Positions 13,171 to 26,014 of a stretch of 64,000 nucleotides of DNA are shown piece after piece (position 1 is the first letter of the stretch; each line of letters starts with the position of its first letter). The stretch comes from Saxidomus purpurata (lineage: Eukaryota > Mollusca > Bivalvia > Venerida > Veneridae). The notes under the pieces are model-generated. The model was given only the letters and a program-made list of their open reading frames with translations. It was not told the DNA's origin and did not search any database. Where the stretch lies: NCBI GenBank assembly GCA_022818135.1, contig JAFMSR010000028.1:351086-415085 (forward strand), written 5' to 3'. A program made the position numbers and the translations under genes.

Positions 13171-13480
13171 AATTATCCCCCGCCTTGGCGGAGGGAATAT
13201 GGAAATAGGCTCGGTCTTGCATCCGTGCGTCCGTCAGCCTGTCATAATAAACATACTATTTTAAATTGTATGTCACACTTTTGAATAATACTATTTTTTT
13301 AGTTTTGCACCATTGAGGGAACATGGGGCACACTATATGAGGTTTCGTGCTAGGTTTCAGTTCTTGCAAGTTTACATTAACTTCAATTTGACATCCGTCG
13401 ATTGACCAGTTTCAGGTTTCTTGTCTTGACACGACACAATGAAAAAGGGCATACATTCGGAGTTACGTATGACAAAGCTT
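13165..13480 (+). repeat. Dispersed repeat beginning TAATTATCCCCCGCC
   Basis: This stretch begins with TTATCCCCCGCC followed by GGCGGAGGG, a short palindrome. It is followed by the GTGCGTCCGTCAGCCTGTC-type segment common to a widespread invertebrate repeat class. Its 3' limit is not clear. Confidence 0.5.
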
Positions 13481-14649
13481 ACAACATGGTGCTTGCATGG
13501 CGCATTTGTCCTTGTCACCAGCCACATATATTTTATATCTGAAGTCAATTTTTATTCGTCAACTTTATTTCGCAGGTCGTTTTTGCTTTGTAGTTAAAGA
13601 GGCAAATCCTACACCTAGCAGGTTATTTTCTCAAATTGTTAAACAAAATATATTTTTCAAGAAGAACATATATAAAAAATGCCTATTTTCTGCACAAAAT
13701 GCCAATATGTATGTTTGCCAAACAACTGAGATAAAGCCTTCTTTCTTAATTACGCAGATTATTGGATTGTAAACGGTCGTAGGCAATTAAAAAAACATGA
13801 TACTCTAAAATATATCAAAAACTAAATGGTATTTTTTCCTGACATTTGACACAGGTTCATAAATGGTCCATACCAACTCTGACAAATAAAATTAAATTTG
13901 TACATGTACTAATTATGCAGACGATTTCCTACTTTCTTCTATATAGATTTTAACTATCTTATTGAAGAAAAACGGTGGAGTAAAATCAAGCATTTACTGT
14001 TAGGTAGGGTCATGCATGCACGCATGAGACATAATTGAGAATAAATCCTATAATTGTGACAAATAAAAATGGAATAAAAACTTGAGAGGCCTTTCATAAG
14101 TATAACAGAGGCTAATGTTTGTTACATATTGACAAATCTTCTGTTTAATAAATGATGACCATATAACTAAATGCATTATTATCTCTAGTCCGGGCATCAA
14201 AACCTAATAGAATTATCAATCAAAGCGTAAAAGAGATTTACAGCAAAACTTACTTGCCATTCACCCAAAAACTGGCTGTTTTATTTACTGAAGGAAACTT
14301 ACATAGTTCTTGTGCATGGAATATCAATCTTTTGCACAAAAACAATGAATGCATTTGTTTTCTTAATTTTTTGGGGAGATGTTAAATATTTGTAGATTTG
14401 GTATGTACAGTTAAAGCAGGCATTGCAAATGTCAAATTGTTTCATGCAATAGTTAACAAAAATACAGTTATATCATGTTGTTTTTAATCGCTTACTAGCT
14501 ATATTGATTACACTGTATTGACGCAATCACTGTATGTAATGTGTTACTTCCAAAAAGAGTTTGCAAACAGTTTTTACCCCCTTTATTGCGTAGGTAACTA
14601 CAGTGTAGTATGTAGTTCATATATTGATTTTTGTTTCTATTTGTTACAG
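13481..14649. other. End of intron 1, nothing recognised
   Basis: This is AT-rich intron sequence ending at the acceptor of the exon at 14650. No repeat or coding signal is seen. Confidence 0.5.
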
Positions 14650-14780
14650 ATTTCAATTCTGGTCAGCCAACGGAATTCAAAGAACCAGGAACTCATAGCA
14701 GTGGAAACATTAACATAACAACAGAATGTTTATTCAAAGCGTCCGACGCAATTAACAACATAAAATGGTACACAATTGTC
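14650..14780 (+). CDS. Internal exon, first half of Ig-like domain 2 of gene A
   Basis: The acceptor is TTGTTACAG at 14641-14649 and the donor GTAAGT begins at 14781. The exon enters in phase 1, matching the phase-1 exit of the exon at 81-389, and leaves in phase 0. It encodes about 43 residues. It carries the B-strand cysteine (ITTECLF) and the C-strand tryptophan (NIKWYT), so it is the N-terminal half of an Ig domain whose second half is the exon at 18322. A sequon, NIT, is present. An intron within an Ig domain between the C-strand Trp and the later strands is known in several Ig-superfamily genes. The exon was found by frame and splice-site matching, not by an ATG-initiated ORF. Confidence 0.68.
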
Positions 14781-15919
14781 GTAAGTATTTTCACTACACT
14801 ATGAATAGGGTAACCACTAACCTTATATGTTACTGACCCGAAACAAGGTGTATACATACAAAGAAAATAGTACTATCAGAAATTGGAATATACATTTGCA
14901 CTATTAGTCATATACAACGGATGTTTATAATGCAAACCGGGTGCATATCCAGATTCCAATTTGTTTTATTAACTTTATATAGAAATTATTAATTATACAC
15001 AATAAATAATATTTTACCATTATTATTCTAGTTATTTATCTTGAATACACATACGAATGTTTATACATAACTTACATTGATAAATTAAGAAAGGAATAAT
15101 AATCATTATTAAAATATGAAATACTATAAATTTGTTATCACTACAGAACTTGGAATTACATAAAATATTGCTATCACAAACATAGTAAAAATAAGAATGT
15201 ATTGGTTAAATATGCCCACCAATAGTAAATACACGAAAACACAGTTTAACAAAATTGAAAACAAAATATCGGCAAAGAATTCATAGGCTATTAGAATTTA
15301 GTTTATGCTACTGTAGCAAAATAGTTTTGTCATATATTATGTAATTACAAATCATTACCAAAATATAATTAAATGCGTTTGAGATAAACTTCTGTTAAGA
15401 TATAAACCTAATTGCTACAATCACTCTGCAATTTACGTCGGAGCTCTGTAAAATAGAAGGTTCTTGACATGTATCTTAAAACTAAGTTTTCATGTCAACA
15501 GGTCATGCATTACAGTCTTGATAACTCTATGTTAACGTATACATGAAATAACTTGTAATACATGGCTAGATGGAACAATCGGAAAGCGAAAATTATATTT
15601 GAAGCATTACTGTTTATAATACCAAGGAACGTCTAAACGATTTCAAATGTGACGTGGACTGAGAAAATGGGTCCAGATGAGCATTAATTATTACTTCGCA
15701 AATGTAAAATGACAAATAACTAATTTTCACCAAATTTCGACTAGGCGTAACCATTTAAAAAATTATGTTTATTGTAAATGGCATTCACAAATATGCATGA
15801 AAATGATTATATCATGTCTTTATCGTAAAGCATATTACCATAGCAACCACTAATTCTGTCACATTCGAAAAAGTGAAAATGAGGGCACGGTCAATAAAAA
15901 TGAGGATTTATTGAAAAGT

Positions 15920-18014
15920 TGAAACTATTGTATCTGCACCATATTTGCATTTGTTCTCCTCAAAAAAGGCTCTATTTTAAGTAATTTACAATATAAATAG
16001 GAATTTATAAGTCATTATCATGTTATTTCTACATTGTATTGTATTTTATACATTTTTGTATTGTTCATTGCGAAACTAGTGTATCTGCATGTTTCAGTAA
16101 AATTATGTTTTAAGTAATTTGTATTCAGTTTAGGACATGGATTCTTGATATATTATTGAAAGAAACAAATTTCGATACAAACAATTTAACTATTAGGCAT
16201 ATAAATGACTTACTGTATGTTACTGAACTATAAAATATTGCATTATTTATTCATTTTAAATATGAAAATGAACAAATATTGCATTATTTTGAAGTTCAGT
16301 AAAAATAAATTCTGTGTCAGGTGTATAAAATCAGTTATGTCCTACTTTTTTGACCAATCAAATGTTTTCAATTAAGTGCATGGTTGTCAAGTTACACTGA
16401 ATGTACCATGGCAAAATCTGAAAATACAGGAATGGTATCTAGTGTGCCAGCAAAGTATGATTTAATAGATTTATGCAATTTTTAGACTGCATGCAGTTTC
16501 CCATTCAAACAGTTTCATAAGATGTCTGAACAATGTTTTTCAAACGGCGTAAGTAAATCAGGCAATTTCGGTGCTGAGTGTCACTGAAAACAGAAAGAGA
16601 ATGTATACTCAAAATGTCCATGGCATTTCTTTTCCTTTAGTATTATGTAATATTATGGTAAATACAGACAATTTGAGTACTGTTTGTAAGATTTTCTTGT
16701 CCCATCGTGCCCGAGATCAACTGAATGATGGCTATAAAATAATCAAAATTGTTATTGGTTTTTCAGTTAATTTTGGTACAATTTATAACATCATTGAAGA
16801 ACACTGTTTGCTATGAAACAAACAGAAAACAAAAATGTTGTAAAAATCATCTTGCAAGAATACAGTTAGATATATATATCAAGCACTTCCTTTTGTCCCG
16901 TTGACTTTCTACCTTTTCTGGAAAACCAAGATGTAAGTTTTATTTTGTACGTCATGTCGGCTTGTCGCTATTTAATTAAATCAGAGCAGACATTATGAAA
17001 AGGCATGTGCGTTGCCTTTCCAAAAGTGCAAAATTGTATTATAAGGTAATGTGGACTCTACTTCGACAGTTCAGAGGTTTTGCCCATGCAAGTTCTTTTT
17101 TCAAGGGACTGAAAGAATAAGATGTCACCAGTTTTATGATGTCTAACAACACTTATTCTTTTAATTATTAACTTGCTCTCCTTAAAAAATAATGTTCTAC
17201 TTATTTTGTTTAAATTATAATAACACTAAGTCTTATAATTTACAAATTTTATTTTCTAAACCTTGGTTTCTATCTCTTATCTTAATTGTAAGTTTGTGAC
17301 TTGATGATACTTTATTGAAATATGGCTACTTTCATTATACACAAGGCAGTACATCATTATATAAACATAATAACGAAAGTGAATGATTTGTCAATGTTTT
17401 TTATTATCATTATTTTATTAGCACTCGCTTCTTCAATATTTTTTTCATTATTTTGAATGAAAATTCAGATGTTTTTTTTTTCTTGATCCTGCCATACTGG
17501 TAGTTAAAATGACTTTTATTAATATCTAGAGATATATATAGCAAACAATTCTAAAACTTCCAGCCTTTTAATGCAAATGTAGATTATACATTACTTAAAG
17601 AGAATAATGTCAGTTTAATGTGAAACTATTGTATCTGCATAGCCAGTTACATTTTTAGCAATATTTTTGGCAATTCTGATACAACAGCCAGTGTTTGAAA
17701 TATATTCAGGTAATGTAAAGTAAGTCTAAGCAATTTGATGAAAAGAAAATCAGATTAAATACACTTCATATTTTGCAGAACGGTAAAAACTTTCATTGTG
17801 ATACTACTGTATCTGCACTTTTAGTCAGATATAATAGTTTCACAATGAACAAAATTCGATAATGCAGATACAATATTTTACACTTTTTGTTAGTTTATAG
17901 TGAACACATTGAAACTAATTTCTGATATTTTGTCACATTGTGGGCATGGGTAAGACAATTAAGAAAAAGACATAAAAGCATGTTGGGTCAAAATGTCAGA
18001 TACAATAGTTTCAC
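15920..18014. repeat. Interspersed 18-mer family TGAAACTATTGTATCTGCA in both orientations
   Basis: The motif or close variants occur forward at about 15920, 16071, 17621 and 17799, and inverted at about 17826, 17863 and 17996. Forward copies lie to the left and inverted copies to the right, with a forward-inverted pair back to back at 17799-17844. This arrangement fits subterminal repeats of a non-autonomous DNA transposon about 2.1 kb long within intron 2. No transposase or clean terminal repeats were found. The intron outside this span (14781-15919 and 18015-18321) shows nothing else. Confidence 0.55.
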
Positions 18015-18321
18015 GATCAACCCTCGATATGTAGAAAAAGATTCAGTTCTGAATTCGTTGGGCATGAAGCATACTCCTATTGATTAATTTTCTGTTTGAT
18101 CTATGTACTTTGCTTCGCAGCCATTGTTATAACTTATAACCATTTCTAACCTCACACAACATATTTGAATTTGAAACTGATGAGACGAATTGGCTATATT
18201 TCTTATCATCTAATTCAATTGCTATCAACGTGATTAGGATCATATGGGAACACGTGATACCTCATGTGTGAATATATATGTGCATTGTATTCCATTAACA
18301 CATAAAATATTTCCTTCATAG

Positions 18322-18547
18322 AATGACCTCCCTTTTCCGTACGAGCCGAATGGAGTACACATTACTGAGGACTCTTCGTCATGCAACACCTGCAATGGAA
18401 AATCTGCTTCAAGGTTGTTAATCAAATTTGATCATGTAGAGGCGTCTGGAAATGTTGAGGCAGTTAAATTCAGAATATCTATTTATCACGACCGCAACCA
18501 GTCTGATGTTCTGGAACTTACTACGAAATACTTCTATAATCTAGAAG
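18322..18547 (+). CDS. Internal exon, second half of Ig-like domain 2 of gene A
   Basis: The acceptor is TTCCTTCATAG ending at 18321 and the donor GTACTG begins at 18548. The exon enters in phase 0, which fits the exon ending at 14780, and leaves in phase 1, so the two exons together form one phase 1-1 domain. It encodes 75 complete codons, with CNTC around residue 22-25, an RLLIKF strand, VKFRISIYHD, and a sequon NQS. It does not show the canonical YxC F-strand motif; the YHD stretch lies near the expected place. The fold is therefore either a divergent Ig domain or a related beta-sandwich whose disulfide uses the CxxC cysteines. The composition is clearly more codon-like than the AT-rich flanks. 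The function beyond an extracellular domain is unknown. Confidence 0.65.
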
Positions 18548-19219
18548 GTACTGCGTGAATTTGTTGTAAAGTTGTTTCCATACAAGTACATATTATCACT
18601 GGAAACAGTGGATATGCTTAAAGTTTGACATACGTCTATTGAAATCGTTACAAATAGGTATGATCCCCATTAGAAGAAGGGGTGAAATTCAGTTATTAAA
18701 CATAGGTCAACCTGAATTACGGTTCGCTCATTTATGTCAGCAATATTATATAAAATATACGATTGAAAATTGGAAAGTCTCTCGGTTGGATTTTACGATT
18801 GTAGTTTGGACTAACACTAATTGTCAGTGTTAATAATGGGATGCACAATTTTAAATTGTTTTACATGTATATACCTTTTTATCAAAGCAATACAGTGTTT
18901 ACGCTATGCTCATGTGCCTGTTTCATGTTGCCAGTATTTTCTGTCTAAAGCATGACTTTGTTAAACATTTGGTGAGTTTAAACAATTTCATGAAACTGTT
19001 ATCTTCGGCAGTATCGCGGAAACACAAAGCTCTCAAGCTCATTTATTAAAAAATCGGTAGCACCGTACATTCTACTTATTACTTAAGGATATTACAAAAT
19101 ACATTTACATAAAGTTTACAAATGTAAAAACAACATAGTATATGGGTATAGTGCGAATCCTGCTTCATATCTCAAGTGCCAGTATGACCGTTTTTGGCTG
19201 AAACTTAATTATATAGCAT
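18548..19219. other. Intron after Ig domain 2, nothing recognised
   Basis: The sequence is AT-rich. The short ORFs here have no recognisable domain. Confidence 0.5.
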
Positions 19220-19900
19220 TAAATTTAGCTTACTTTAGGCACCGGTTCATGGCGTGCTTTTAGAATCGATGCACACAATTTGGTTCAAACACCATGTCCT
19301 CTGAAACTGTACCAAGTTTGTTCAAATCTTCCACAAAGTGTCAATAATCGCCCCCCTCGAAGTTTGCTTGTTTTGAAAAGACTTATGAAGAATATTAAAA
19401 AATATTATTCTACAAAACAAAAAGGTTTAATGCTTAGATATTTAGTGTGTAACATTGTCTAGCTGATCTCTACTTATTTGATTCAAATTATTTCCTTGAC
19501 GTCAAAGTTGATCACACCCGGTGATCACTGGTTTTCATATAAATGTATATATTATAAAAATGAAAAATCTTATTTTACGAAATTAAAAGGCATTGAACTT
19601 AGATATTGGGTATGTCGCATTGTCTAGAGATCCTCTACAAAGATTGTTCAAATCCTGTTCATGGGGTGGGGTCCCATGTTTTATGTAGACTTATATAGGA
19701 ACAACTTTTAAAACCTTCTTCACCCAATCACAAGGACTAGATCTTAGATATTTAGTATGTAGAATTGTTTAGTTAAGCGCTCTACAATTTGTTCAAACCT
19801 GAACATCTCTGTCAAAATTGACCCTTTTCTAGGGGTTACTTGGTAGAGAAAAAACATTGAATTGATCATTGTCTGTATATAAATTTGAAGGGAATACTTA
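19220..19900 (+). repeat. Diverged copy of the CTTAGATATTT tandem repeat family
   Basis: Units of roughly 130-170 bp contain CTTAGATATTTAGTATGTA-like, CATTGTCTAG-like and TTGTTCAAATC-like words, repeated about three times. The same words occur in order in the better-preserved copy at 35345-36118 and inverted at 27690-28110. Confidence 0.6.
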
Positions 19901-19919
19901 ACTTTCATTGAGATACTAG

Positions 19920-20360
19920 TACATAGCAACTACTGAGTTCCTTTGCAACCAAAAACTAGACTTAAGGACCATCGACTTCATAAGCAACCTTTAACTTTCT
20001 TAGCAGTCAGAGACTTCCATAGCAACCAATAACTGCCTAAGCAAACAGTGACTTCTATAGCAACAAGTGACTTCTCCTAAGAACAATAGACTGCTTTAAC
20101 AACCATTGACTTCCTTTGCAACAATATAGGCCCCTAGCTACCAGTGAGTTCCTCTAGCAACATTTAGCAGTTTTGTGCCACCAATGACTTCTTTTGCAGC
20201 CATTGACGTCCATAGCAACTTACAACAGTTGAGTTCCTTTGCAATCACTGACTTCCTCTATTTTCCTGTTTTACCGCTAATAACGTTTTGTAGCAAACAG
20301 TGACTTCTTTTGCGACTATTGAGTCCCGTAAGCAATAACTGACTTCTATGGTAAGTGTAC
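19920..20360 (+). repeat. Degenerate minisatellite of about 24 bp (AGCAACCANTGACTTC)
   Basis: About 18-20 imperfect units of the pattern GCAACNANTGACTTCNNTN follow one another. Clear copies include CAACAAGTGACTTCT, CAACCATTGACTTCC, CACCAATGACTTC, CAAACAGTGACTTC and CAATAACTGACTTC. The period is about 24 bp with drift and small gaps, so the array is old. It begins directly after the repeat copy ending near 19900. Confidence 0.7.
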
Positions 20361-23160
20361 AAGAACTCAAGTGACCGTATTTGAAGTTAAACGGATTTCT
20401 CGTGTTTCAACGCGATAATTTGAACCAAATTTACCTTGCGTTCTCAATGCGGTACAAATTATGATAAAAATGGATCAAAGCATGAGTGTCAATGTACGTA
20501 TTTGTATAGCTCGTTATCGTTTTTGGTGTGTATGATGCAAACTTAATGATCATAAGTAGTATATCAATATTCAGTTGTATTATTTGAAGCAAGGGGAAAT
20601 GTTAAGTATCGTTTAAAAACAGTAATACTCTGATTCAAATATCCGGATTTCAGATTAACCTTCATCATAATGATCAACCAAAAACTTGGAATATGAATTG
20701 TTGCTTTGAATTGTGTTTGATAACACAACGTAGGAAAGCAATGTTAATTAACTAAATTCGTTTGATGATATTGTGTGATGAATAATAGGGGCGTTCTTCC
20801 ATTATCCAATTATTTTGAATGTGCCAAAATGTGTTCCTTATTACAAAAATACTCTTAACTCCAGGAATGGTCAAGAGATGTTCTAAGTGCAAATTTAGTC
20901 TGCAATTAACTGCATGTGTGAATAGTACAGTTTTAAGGTAGGTTTCAGGCCTTATTATACAATTATAAATGACTAACTCTGAATTTTTGATGATGATGGA
21001 AAATTAAAATCGAAAGCTCCAAACTGCTATACATGTAGATGGATAGAAATTGATATAAGTTAAACTTAGAAAATTAATACCAACAACCATATGTTTATTT
21101 CAAAAATAAGAATTCAGTGACTGTCATTTTTCGATTTTTATGATGACGTTCTGTTTGCTTATACATTTTTGTAATCATTACATTTTTTTTTTTGTTCAGA
21201 CAGTATTTTCATGCAAAAATACATCGTAAATCATGATTTGTAAAACAAAAACAAAGATTAACACGATATGATAAATAAAATATTTGATTAGTTTCTCTTT
21301 GTACTTGTGCTTGCAAAGTTCCTAAATCAATTGTTTTTGTAAGAATGTTTGTTGTAACGCTCTTAGGATAAACCCCTAGATCATCCTAGGAGTGCCTCTA
21401 TTTTAGCTTTTCTAGGAACTATGATGAAACGATTCCAAGTCTTTATAGAAATATACCTCGGATTATTTTATACAAAACATCTTCAATCAATTACATTTCA
21501 GACATAATTCTAGTTGCAAACGAAGGCTGCAAATTTATAAACATGTATTTGGTGTGTAGTACTGTTTAACCGTATGATTATGGCTATTGTTGTATCGTCG
21601 ATAACCAAAGGCAGGGTTTAAGAACGATTTAATTTGACAAGTTCCTTCATTAAAATATAACGATTATTCAACAAATACCTGAGGCTGAAAGTGATCCCTA
21701 CTGAATAAAATTTATAAGACATTCTGCTATAAAAATACAAAATAAACAAATATAATGTAGGACAGGCATGATAATATGACTAGGGATAGGGGAAAATGGA
21801 CATTCGGACAAAATACTTGGAAACTAGCTTTCTTGCATATTTTGAACAAAAACTATTTCAGTATCAAAATGGGATAATTTCAGAAACCTACGTCCAGTAG
21901 ATACCAAATTACAACATTCTTAAAAAGAAAACCTAAGGCGTAATTGTTAACTCTAAAACTGACGTCACATACCACAATTTGACGTCAAAACTCACATTAA
22001 TTTACAAGAGCAGTGAATTATTGCGGTAATCAATCATAATTTAAATTGGGTTGCAACATCATATAATGTTTCGCTATATGTCATATCTGGTGAACTATGT
22101 GTTCTTTCCACGATATGCTTTTTTATAGGGTATAGCCAAAATATAAATAAAGAATCATTTCGAATCGCTGTTGCCATAGTTATGGTCTTGAAGGATTTTG
22201 ATGCAAAAAGTTTGTTCATTTGGAAATATAGTGGCTATCAGTTTTGAGCATTGGTTTTCCATTTAAAGTGGGTGACAAAAATGTAAATATTCTGAAGTAT
22301 TGTCGAATAATGTAACACATTTCCGAAGGTACATTTTCGCGCGACGACGGTCATATATATTATTAATAAGTCATCAGTATGCTCTTAAAGGTGGTCAATT
22401 ACTTTTATGACAATTTTTATTTTTTGTATATTCTGTTAGAGATTTATTTAATGAACAAAAAGACCCCTTACATAGAGTTAGATCCCTATCAGAAATTTAC
22501 ATTTTATTAACTTTTATAAAATTTTGTTATTACTCCCCTTTAATATGAAAGTAATTAAAAGGTTGAGTAATTCTTTTTTATTTCAATATAATTTCTACTT
22601 TTACATTTGAATTGGATAGATATACAAATATTTTAACATTCTGAACCAAAATGCAAGTTTTAAAGCTACGTGTAGCTTCTGAATTCATTTATTTCCAATT
22701 TATCTAGGGTGCGCATCCAAGATAGGTAAAGGGAGGTAATAATAATTTTTCAAACTTGCATTTCTAATGAATTCCATCTAAATATATAATTTTTAATGCA
22801 AATAGTTCACAAATATAATACAATAGGTCTTACATGTATATCTTTCCTTAGGCAAGGTATGTGTATCAAATTTTTACTTATGATAAAATAACTCTATCTT
22901 GGTTGGGCAACCAGGATAGGGAAATCAAATTTTAAAAATACCGCCAGTGAAAATCTTACTTGAATTAAGTGCTAAGTGAACATAAATGAGTGTAAATGAT
23001 CAGATGTTAAAGTTTCAAACAAATCTGTTACATGGCCAAATTCTAATTATACACCTTTAATAGTTTCGCAACTATAAAATAAAATGATAAAATTCAATGT
23101 ATAATCATAACAAATTGTGTAACTCTATCATTGAAACACTCTTAAAGTAATAGTTACGAA
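20361..23160. other. Intronic stretch, nothing firm
   Basis: The sequence is AT-rich. A phrase resembling CATCCAAGATAGGTAAAGGGAGGTAAT at about 22714 is loosely mirrored near 22896 by ATCTTGGTTGG, possibly a decayed TIR element. No coding signal is seen. Confidence 0.4.
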
Positions 23161-23164
23161 CGAC

Positions 23165-23480
23165 CGGTGGTGACTTCGAACTTCAGACGTCACACTTCTT
23201 ACTTCACCCTTCAAACTTCATATAAAATGCTTTATACACATATTGAACAAGTTTGAAGTGTGAAGTTTGAAGTGTAAAGTATGAAGTTTTAAGTGTGAAG
23301 TGTAAAGTATGAAGTGTGAAGTGTAAAGTATGAAGTTTGGAGTGTGAAGTATGAAGTATAAAATTTGTGAAGTGTGAGGTCTGAAGTATGAAGTTTGAAG
23401 TTTTAAGTATGAAGTATGAAGTATGAAGTTTGATGTATGAAGTTTGAAGTGAAGTGTGAAGTCATATTTCCCACTTCAGA
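23165..23480. repeat. GAAGTNT heptamer array 1 with inverted flank
   Basis: About 25-30 copies of a 7-bp word (GAAGTTT, GAAGTGT, GAAGTAT) run from 23251 to 23465. On each side are inverted CTTC-type words (ACTTCAGACG, CACTTCTTACTTCAC, and ACTTCAGACTTCAC at the right end). The array can therefore pair with its flanks. Confidence 0.75.
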
Positions 23481-24069
23481 CTTCACAATTTTTGCTCTGT
23501 TTCCTTATTGCGTCATAATATCGATTGAAAAATCAGAATTTGTGCATTGTTGCTGCGTGTTCTTGATATTGAAGGATTGTATAAAACATATCAAACTTTT
23601 ATATATAAATATCCTTAAAAAACTCCCTACAACAATGTGCAACTTCCAATAGTTGTATTAAATCTGATTATTTAGCCAGTCAAAAATAAAACAAACAATA
23701 TTTAATAAAAAAAAAGTAGAGTAGAAACTGCCAACTTTCTCACACAAATAATCATGCTCGTAGCTGGGCTCTAACAAGTGACGCTCAGTTTTTTCCTGAG
23801 GCTGAAGAAGATTGTTTTCGGTTGCTCACAGTTTGAAAGTATTTTACGCCATTTTGATTGTCTTTAAATTCATATTCTTATTACAGTGAGGTCGCCAATA
23901 ACAAGCATTCCCCAGCAACCGATCAGCTCTCATTACATAAAAACAAAATGGTTTGTGTAATCACAAAGCATTATCATTTATGATTCAAAACATAACTTGT
24001 TTGTTAACATTTTTTGCGTCAACACTGTCAGACTAGTCACAAAACTTCCTCTCATTTGAGAGAAGTAAA

Positions 24070-24275
24070 CTTAACACTTCGTACTTCACACTTCAGACTT
24101 TCCTATTATTTGTATGTGTTTTAGGAGGTTTTAAACATGAAGTTTGAAGTCTGAATTGTGAAGTTGAAATATGATGTTTGAAGTGTGAAGTATGAAGTGT
24201 AAATTTTGAAGTCTGAAGTCTGAAGTATGAAGTTTTAAGAATGAATTTTGAAGTCTGAAGTTCGAAGTTAGCACC
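24070..24275. repeat. GAAGTNT heptamer array 2 with inverted flank
   Basis: This has the same 7-bp word as the array at 23165, starting with the inverted words ACTTCGTACTTCACACTTC at 24076-24097. It is followed by about 15-18 forward copies from 24139 to 24268. The minus-strand ORF here, with repeating TSKF/TSHF units, is only the translation of the array and should not be taken as a gene. Confidence 0.75.
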
Positions 24276-25555
24276 GGTCTTTCGTAAAAAGTAATGCATG
24301 TGTTTGCCGTGTTCATGTGTATATACACCGTTTGCACTGAATGTCACCCGAGCCATTACGCTAGAATGGTGTACGGTGAAAATAGGGTAAATATTCAATA
24401 TGTAAACGGTTATGCTACAATGTACCCGTAAAATAGCCATATAAAATTATAGTCTGCGATGAAGCTGAAACACTGTAGATGATTTTAGAAGATGTAGAAA
24501 ATCAGCTCTACAGAGTGATTTCTCTTACTGACAGATATAAATGAAAATATACGTTAGGGTAAGGTTGCACTTTCAATTAGGAAGAGGATAATCAAGATAT
24601 GGAAAAAAATGTAGAAATTGTACAAGAATAATATTATATTAAATTGGAAAGGAATATGTATACCAATACATATATATTGTGAAAATAGTCTTCACTCTAA
24701 GAGTATACATTAGTGAATGTGATGATTACATCTTTTATTGAGACATTCTGTCCCTGAAACAAAAACTGCATAAATATGATAGACTTTCCTGTCTTAATAT
24801 AAACAGGTAATGCCTTTAAGGTGGGTGGGGTGGACCAAGGTCTTAAAATATATTATGTGTTTATGTAATGAGTCAAATTCAAGGGCTGATTCAATGTTTT
24901 TATCAGATTTTGTGTTATGTCTTTGCATACATTATGCAAGTGATTTTGGTATTCAAGTATTTGCTTAGTTTTTAAAACAACATTTGTGTAAAAAGTCTGC
25001 AAAAATATATTGATTTACAATGTAGTGTTACAGACAAAGACATTCAACCTTACACGTGTTTGCAAATGTACATGCATTTGCTTGTCTGTACCACTTAGCT
25101 TCAGCAGTGTTTGGAAAGAGATTTGAACACTACTAATATTGATTATCTGCTTTGTCTTAAGCAACTACCTATATCCTCTTCTTCTTCCTGTTTATACTCT
25201 GAATAACTACTGTTTTGTCAATATATGTAGTTCACTATAGAGTCATCTTCAACAAAATCGTCAATACATTCAATAAACATCGCTGCAGTTATCAGAAGGT
25301 CAACAACGGAATGAGGTTGTTGGTAACATTCGAACCAAATTAATTTGTTTTCTGTGTCAGAACCTTATGACATGGCGGCATCGAACTACTTAAGTCACAA
25401 AGTGGCGAAGATGCTTAGCTAGACAACTTGACTATTATTGAAGTATTTTCTTAAGACATGCACAACTGGGTTTCAATCACACCAATCTGTTCTGATTCGC
25501 CCAAACGCCACAAAAATAACTCAATACTTTGAGGGGTACAGACTGTAATATCTCT
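24276..25555. other. Intronic stretch, nothing recognised
   Basis: AT-rich DNA without recognisable repeats, ORFs or RNA structures. Confidence 0.45.
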
Positions 25556-25559
25556 AACA

Positions 25560-25745
25560 TGATCTAATTCACTGAACGCTCTGTTTGAGCTATTTACCAC
25601 ACCTTACGCAATATTTGCATTTATTCTCCCAATACGAGAGGTACCCAATTCACTGAACGCTGTTTGATTGCAAAGGCCGTACAGTAGGCACATAAACCGG
25701 GTAAAGCTGTTTGCCACACTTGACGAAAATTTTGCATTTATACTA
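25560..25745 (+). repeat. Imperfect direct duplication
   Basis: The phrases AATTCACTGAACGC, GAGCTATTTACCACACCTTACG and TTTGCATTTAT at 25566-25625 recur as AATTCACTGAACGC, AAGCTGTTTGCCACACTTGACG and TTTGCATTTAT at 25649-25742. The second copy has an insertion. The unit is about 85-90 bp. Confidence 0.55.
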
Positions 25746-26014
25746 CAGTATAAATAATAATGCTCATCTTATTTTAAACGCAGTAGAAATGTTAACTATG
25801 ACAAAACCGAACGAGAATTTTGAATCCCTTCGTAATTTATAACCAGTGTTTAAAGATATAGTACACGGTATATGCATCTTGGTCAGCTTATGTGAAGATG
25901 GTAAGTCGTAAAATATGCGATAAAGTTGAGGGTTCGTACTCGGGCTTATAAATAAGGACTACATGTACTTACTCTTACAGAAGTATTAAAAAAGTGTTGG
26001 AGCATACGGTTTCG

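Noticed and set aside
24093..24440. Minus-strand ORF with repeated TSKF/TSHF units
   Set aside because: Translation of the GAAGTNT heptamer array; not a repeat protein.
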